A DNA stretch of 64,000 nt from Platanthera guangdongensis (lineage: Eukaryota; Streptophyta; Magnoliopsida; Asparagales; Orchidaceae), in NCBI GenBank assembly GCA_039583875.1, contig CM077151.1:114780609-114844608 (forward strand), read 5' to 3'. The notes under the pieces were generated by a model that saw nothing but the letters and a program-made list of their open reading frames with translations, was not told the origin of the DNA and did not search any database. How positions within the stretch are numbered: the stretch's first letter is position 1; each line of letters begins with the position of its first letter. A program made the translations under genes and the position numbers. Of this stretch, positions 59,312 through 64,000 are shown piece after piece.

Positions 59312-60348
59312 ATGTGCAGATTCCATTATACGTACATGTATATCAGCGGAGGAGGGCTGAAAATCTTGGAACAGTGTCATTCAGGACCTACAGGTGGTCA
59401 CTTTGGAGCAAACCGCTCAGCTAAAAAGGTTCTTGATTCTGGTTTTTATTGGCCCCTTCTATTCAGGGATGCCCAAAGGTATGTACTTTCATGTGATTCT
59501 TGTCAAAAATCACGTAATAACTCTAAATTAAATGAAGTGTCACAAAACTTTATCCTTGATTGTGAAGTATTTGATGTGTAGGGGATTGAATTTATGGGAC
59601 CATTTCCACTTTCTTATGGGAATAAATATATTTTGGTAGCTGTAGATTATGTATCGAAGTGGGTAGAGGCGCAAACGTTTCCTACTAATGATAGTAGAGT
59701 AGTAATTCAATTTTTGAAATCCTTATTCGCGTGATTTGGCACACCATGTGCGCTTAGTAGCGATAGGGGTACACATTTTTGTAATCTAAAACTAGATAAA
59801 GTCTTACAAAAATACGGGGTCACACACAGGATAGCCTCTCCTTATCATCCGCAAACTAGTGGTCAGGTTAAAGTTTCAATAAGAGAGCTTAGAGAATCAT
59901 AGAAAAATCTATAGAAGGGATTAGGAAACAATGGTCTAAGAAACTAAACGATTGTTTGTGGGGATATAGGACTGCCTACAAAACACACATAGGGACCACT
60001 CCCTTCAGACTAGTCTATGGTAAAACATGTCACCTGCCTATAGAATTAGAGCATAAAACGTATTGGGCAATATGCTCTTTGAATTTTCACACCAATTCCA
60101 TAGGGGAGAAACAAAAACTTCAACATAATGAATAAAATGAGTGGAGAACCATAGCTTATGAAAATTCTCGGATATATAAAGAGAAAACTAAATTGTTCCA
60201 TGACCGTCACCTTCGAAAACATAAGACATTCCAAAAAGGTGACCAAGCACTCCTTTACAATTTCCGTCTTATATTATTACCAGGGAAGTTAAGGTCTAAG
60301 TTGTTCGGACCTTTCCAAGTCCAAGAGGTTTTTCCCTATGGCACCATT
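59312..60348 (+). pseudogene. Athila C integrase, unit 2, cut by element F
   Basis: HSGPTGGHFG ... [28 protein letters not shown] and SGQVKVSIREL with the same Lys at the glutamate position. The frame is broken at several points, and the sequence stops at GCACCATT 60348, where element F starts. Unit 1 continues normally from the same word at 26461-26468. Confidence 0.85.
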
Positions 60349-60806
60349 TGTTGAAACTAGAATCCGGCCTCTTGTGGAGTTCGACCCTTGGGGATGGGGT
60401 GGTCTCACGCCTACTTTGCTCCTGCAAGAAAAACAACGAAGAAGGCAAGAAGAAACAGACCCAAGGGCTCGGCAGGGAGGTCCCACCACAAACCCGGAAG
60501 ATCTCTGAGCGCTTCCCCTCCTTAGCCAGAAGCCGATCTAAGGTACCCTCAGAACGCACTTGGAAACGGGAGTAGGGAGGCACTCAATGCGTGCCCTCTG
60601 AGGTACCCCTTTGGTCTTATTTATAGTTTTTTGGAATCTGAACTGCCAATAACCAGAAGAACTGACCTGAAAATACCAAAAAGCCCTTGGTTGGGTCTGC
60701 CAACAGCCAAACTCCGCTGTCCTGAGCAGCTATGTGCAGTCCAACCTGGTCTGCCAACAGCGTGGCTCCGCTATTTGGAGAAGCTATTCGAACCCATGGG
60801 GAGTCA
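60349..60806 (-). repeat. Probable 3' LTR of F
   Basis: The outer end (60349) is clear. The inner end is tentative: CA at 60805-60806 is followed on the plus strand by GCTCCCCTCCAATTCCCCTCC, which on the minus strand would be a polypurine tract. Other ends up to about 61394 are possible. Confidence 0.4.
60617..60626 (-). promoter_or_regulatory. TATA box of F LTR
   Basis: Minus strand CTATAAATAA, about 270 bases before the LTR end, leaving a plausible R/U5. Confidence 0.5.
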
Positions 60807-61348
60807 GCTCCCCTCCAATTCCCCTCCGCGGGAGGCGGGTGCGACCTGGCTCCAACGGCCTGCCTATCCTTCCTGGGCGAACGCGAGCCGGGCCGCGGGA
60901 ACCCGCCAGTCCTCTGCCGAGGCGGAACGGCGACCAGGTCGCGTGTAGGGGCGACTGGTAGCGATCGCGACCCTGCGATCGCCTCGCAGATCGCAGGTCG
61001 CCGAGCCCCTCCGCGAGTACCGGCTCGACGATTGGCGCCCCCTGCTCTGGCCGACGATTCTCCGAGCGAGTGGGAGGGGTGGGGAGTCGTCTCGCACGGC
61101 TCGCACGCTCGAACTAGGCGGGAGCGTACCAGTCCTTTGTCGCATGCCTGCTTGTTGCATGGGTGCGGGCCGCGGGGCCGGTTGGCTCAATCTTCCTGGT
61201 GGGCCCCGCTCGGCGAACACGGGGTTGTACACAATCCCCGCTCTTTTTGAGCTTGATACAAGCTCGGAAAGAATCATCCAACCCGCGTGTTCGGCGAGTA
61301 CTGTGCTGAGCTGGCTGGGAATCTTCTGGTGGGCCCCCACTATTTGGC
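60807..61348. other. GC-rich spacer in F
   Basis: High GC with many GCGAGCC/CTCGC words. Long open frames on both strands here come from base composition, and I support no gene. Confidence 0.4.
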
Positions 61349-61356
61349 TATAAATA
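61349..61356 (+). promoter_or_regulatory. TATA box of F plus-strand gene 1
   Basis: GGCTATAAATATACC, 67 bases before ATG 61423. It points away from the LTR. Confidence 0.5.
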
Positions 61357-61422
61357 TACCACCGTGCCCAGGGGGGTCTCCCCAGACCCTCTCATTTTTC
61401 TTGAACAGACTGCAGTTCCTTG

Positions 61423-62398
61423 ATGCCGGTTAGCGAAGAAGTGTGTGCTCGCTTGGCGGCTGCGGGCCAGAAGACTCGGGAGGAGGCCCTCGAGGCTGCC
61501 CCTTGGTTAGCGCGCGGGTCTCCCGGCCCACTCTTCAGGCCGGTGAAGGGGAAGATCGTGAGGCGGTCCCCGGCAAACAACTTCCCGGGTTCTAGCTCGG
61601 CGGCTGGCGATGAGGTCGCTCCCGAGGTATGCGACCTTCCTCTTTGGCTTGTTGCAACGTCTCTGACCCCTCATCTTGCAGACACCGCCTCGTGAGGACG
61701 AGGAGGACCGATGGGAGGATCGCCCCCCTCCCTTGTCGTCTGAGAGGGTTGCTAGTCCCCCAGGTCTGGACCGCCCACCTCCGGAAACCTCTCGTTCACC
61801 GGCTCCCCACGGACTGGGAAAATCTCTTGAGACCCTCGAGGGAGAAGCCTTTCAGGGTCGGTCGGGCTCCTCTCGTCCTTCCATCGGCGTGGACGACGTG
61901 CCAACCACTGGTAAGCTTGTACCCAGCGTTTGCCTTGTTCTCGCTCGCTCCTTCTGAATCGCCCCTTTTATAGGCTACAACATGGTCTCCTCTGAAACTG
62001 AGATGAGCGAAGGGTATTCGCCTCCGACCGACGTGGAGGGTGTTTCTGATTACCTGGGCGACCCGACCGATGCGGTGGGGATGAAGAGGTAGGTGACGCG
62101 ACTGTTCCAGAAACACACGCTGCTGCTTCAGGAGCTCGTGAAGAGGGTCGATCAAGATAAGGCCGACAACGAGGCTCGGCACGCGGCCTTGGAGGGAGCC
62201 CCGCGCGCAGCAGAAGGTGGCGAGGTCACTTCGCCTGGCGTGCACATTACGCGAGCCGAGGAGCGTCTTAGGAATGCCTCGTAACAAGTCGTCCTGGCTC
62301 AGCAGGAGCTGGTGGCAGTGCGCGATTACCATTATCCTCGCGTGCCACCGCGATTGGGAACGCAGCGGCGGGGCAGGTGGAAGTGGATCCAGTGCTGA
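61423..62398 (+). pseudogene. F antisense gene 1, three-exon hypothetical ORF
   Basis: Model: exon 61423-61626 (68 codons), GTATGC...TTGCAG intron 61627-61681, exon 61682-61910, GTAAGC...TTATAG intron 61911-61973, exon from 61974. Phases agree across both joins (0, then 1). The product is Pro/Arg/Glu-rich (TPPREDEEDRWEDRPPP), then GYNMVSSETEMSEGYSPPTD, and after an in-frame TAG a helical, coiled-coil-like stretch (LFQKHTLLLQELVKRVDQDK). Stops also at about 62282 and 62396. The introns are short for plants (55 and 63 bp). No family recognised; it resembles the C-terminal half of PF04195-type transposon proteins in composition only. Confidence 0.45.
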
Positions 62399-62896
62399 TC
62401 CGGCCTTTCCTCCCCCCGCTCGCGGGATATCGCGGGGTTTCTACTATTTCAAAGCCTCATTCTGTATTCGCAACAATTTGTGACTCTACTCGCCCGCCTA
62501 TGGGCCTGTCTTTTGATCTCTGATGCACGCCGAAATTATTATGTTGCTGTTTTTATTTTCCTTGAGGCGGGCTCGAGGGTACTCGTGTCTGCCCCTCGCC
62601 CACTTCCTGGGGCGAGGGCAGGTCTGGGGACGAACTCTCTCAACCCTCCATTCCGATCGTTGCGGGAGCGAGCCGATGAGCTCGCCAGCCACGAGTCTCC
62701 CCAACTTGCTCAGGGTCCTGGGCGGCTCGGGCTGAGACTCGCCAGCTCATTCTTCACGCGGATGCGGTCGAGCGAGACCTGCTGCTAAACGATCCTGGCG
62801 ATGTGGCTGCGCGTTGGGGAGTCGAACCGTCAGGCCCGATTTTTGCTACTCGCACCTCTCCCATTGGCGGGAAATTTCCCGCCCTTTCTTTCTCCC
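62399..62896. other. Intergenic GC-rich DNA in F
   Basis: It follows gene 1 and leads to the second TATA box. No gene supported. Confidence 0.45.
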
Positions 62897-62904
62897 TATA
62901 AATA
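62897..62904 (+). promoter_or_regulatory. TATA box of F plus-strand gene 2
   Basis: CCCTATAAATAGGCG, 123 bases before ATG 63027, a normal distance for a roughly 95-base leader. Confidence 0.6.
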
Positions 62905-63026
62905 GGCGTGGCCGGTTCTTATCCCTCCATCGCTTCAAAACACTCACCCGCCTCCTGCTCTCCGCAAAGCATATTTCTCGCTCACCCATTGGGTCTGTCT
63001 CGCTTGAACGACGGCAATTCGGCGGA

Positions 63027-64000
63027 ATGGGCGGCGGCGGCGGCGGCGATGCGGACGGGCAAAGCAAATGCGCCTGGACCTTCTGGGAGGACGATTTTCC
63101 CTGTGCCATCATCTCAGAGCGCGAATACTTAGAGGCCCTAGGCGACCATATCCCGGCTGGGTTCACGGCGAGACGGCCCGGGGAGGGGGAGAAGATCAAC
63201 GATCTGTCCGGGAGCATGCTCACCATTCCCCTGGCCCACTTTGAGGTGGGCCTTCGCCTCCCCCTCTGGCCAGAGGTTCGCCAGGTACTGAAGTACTTCG
63301 GGGTCGTCATAGGCCAGATGACCCCGAACTATGTAGCTGTTATGGTCGGGTTCGCCTGCTTCCTGCGGGAGGAGCGGATCGAGTTTAATCTCGCGGTTTT
63401 CCGCAAACTATTTTCCTTCCGTGCGAACCGGGATGGCACCGCCTACTTCTCTAGCGCCCACCTCAAGGTGCGGGAGACCGTTAACAAGAGTCACAACTGG
63501 CTCAAGAAATTCCTGTTCGTCAAGGGGGATTTCGGCAACGTTCCCTACTCGTCAGTGTAGCTCAGCGAGGCAAGTTACCGCCCGCCAAGCCTGGGTGGCC
63601 ACGAAGCCGACCTGTGCGGGTTCTTCTCTGGGAAGAACTTCGAGATCGCGTACCTGCGCCACAAACTCGATGGCCTTGCTGCCGTCCCGCCTGGGGGAGG
63701 TTTTCCACTCGCCACTACTCTTGTCTCGCTCTTTGCTTCTTAGGTCTTACTTTCCTTTTTCGGCAGGCGAGCGAGACGTGCCCCTCCACCCCCCCTATGA
63801 GAGTGCTCGGGTCGCCTCCGGGGTCCTTGCTCGTGCTCAGGCCACCGACGCCGCTCAGCGCAAGGCCCCGTCGATCCCTGCAAGAAGAGGCCGGGCCGCG
63901 AGCAGCCCGCTCCCCCGCCAAAGACGGCAAAGTCTACGGGTCAGCAACTAGCCGGTGGCCAGAGGAAAGGCAAGGCCCCAGCTGATCCAACGACTGAGGG
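63027..64000 (+). pseudogene. F antisense gene 2, PF04195-like transposon protein, partial
   Basis: ATG 63027 is preferred to the in-frame 62814 because 62814 lies upstream of the TATA box. The product starts Gly-rich, then FWEDDFPCAIISEREYLEAL, HIPAGFTARRPG, the core RLPLWPEVRQVLKYFGVVIG, MTPNYVAVMVGFACFL and FRKLFSFRANRDGTAYFSS, the pattern of 'putative gypsy type transposon' domains (PF04195, Transposase_28). TAG at 63558 interrupts; reading continues in frame (SYRPPSLGGHEADLCGFFSG) to about 63690. A possible intron ends TTCGGCAG near 63767. A basic linker (KTAKSTGQQLAGGQRKGKA) follows and leaves the window. Confidence 0.7.

Larger units (their letters stand above)
38796..60348 (+). repeat. 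Unit 2 of the direct tandem duplication
   Basis: This is the second copy of the block at 1-26468. It keeps the X gag/A 5' LTR stretch lost from unit 1 and has the uninterrupted A 3' LTR into which B inserted in unit 1. It stops at 60348 because element F begins there. Homology probably extends left of 38796 (D gag and LTR) beyond what unit 1 shows in this window. Confidence 0.9.
60349..64000 (-). mobile_element. Element F: probable Tat-type gypsy, 3' end, minus strand, partial
   Basis: A sharp join at 60348/60349, with TG at 60349, splits Athila integrase. On the minus strand the first roughly 280 bases read like an LTR with a TATA box (60617-60626), R/U5 and the end CTAGTTTCAACA. The right part carries plus-strand genes with a PF04195-like domain. 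Extra ORFs, some antisense to pol and some with this domain, are known from Tat-lineage elements, placed between pol and the 3' LTR. That arrangement fits here, but pol itself is outside the window. Confidence 0.6.

Noticed and set aside
60342..60350. TGGTGCC on the minus strand beside the F LTR end, read as a primer site of F
   Set aside because: The same bases occur at 26461-26468 in the uninterrupted Athila of unit 1, so they are target DNA and not part of F.
60732..61973. Several long overlapping open frames on both strands in GC-rich DNA
   Set aside because: High GC suppresses stop codons. Only the frame with phase-consistent introns from 61423 has any independent support.

Overview
The window is plant (flowering plant) repeat DNA, with no cellular gene that I can recognise. 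Nearly every interpretable stretch is an LTR retrotransposon or a piece of one: Ty1/copia (Sirevirus-like and other lineages) and Ty3/gypsy (Athila-type, a Del/Tekay-like element and a Tat-type element). There is also one small DNA transposon. Plant origin is shown by tRNA-iMet primer sites (TGGTATCAGAG), the Athila primer site (TGGCGCCGTTGCC-like), Sirevirus-type gag and LTR structure, a PF04195-like protein and a Tourist-like MITE with a TTA target duplication. No tRNA, rRNA, CRISPR array or origin was seen.

The main architectural fact is a direct tandem duplication. Bases 1-26468 (unit 1) align in the same order with 38796-60348 (unit 2). Each unit reads: gypsy element D (protease and start of RT) - Sirevirus X (short LTR and gag) - copia element A - 3' end of another Sirevirus Y - Athila element C with a MITE inside its gag-pol. 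Sampled stretches differ by about 3-4 percent (10 in about 228 bases; 13 in about 410; counted by eye). Unit 1 has gained the 8971-bp Sirevirus B (7070-16040, TSD GGTCT) inside the 3' LTR of A, and has lost about 3.9 kb across the X/A boundary (filler junction at 1522-1539). Unit 2 is interrupted at 60349 by a Tat-type element F that runs off the window.

Between the units (26469-38795) lie the 3' end of Athila C, with a decayed env-like ORF behind a polypyrimidine splice-acceptor-like tract, then about 2 kb of AT-rich DNA, then the LTR, primer site and gag of D. The LTR of D is itself split by a minus-strand copia composite E (31384-36788, TSD TGCCT). E has two 248-bp outer LTRs plus a third, unrelated 416-bp LTR inside.

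Relative ages by eye: the A LTR pair is very divergent (38 of about 228, probably two different parents); E LTRs 15 of 248; unit 1 versus unit 2 about 3-4 percent; B LTRs about 6 of 320. B therefore arrived after the duplication, and the MITE, the A chimera and the Athila lesions came before it. Almost all coding regions carry stop codons, many explicable as C-to-T changes. Most likely to repay work are the duplication (real or assembly artefact), the three-LTR composite E, the chimeric A element, and the intron-bearing antisense genes of F.
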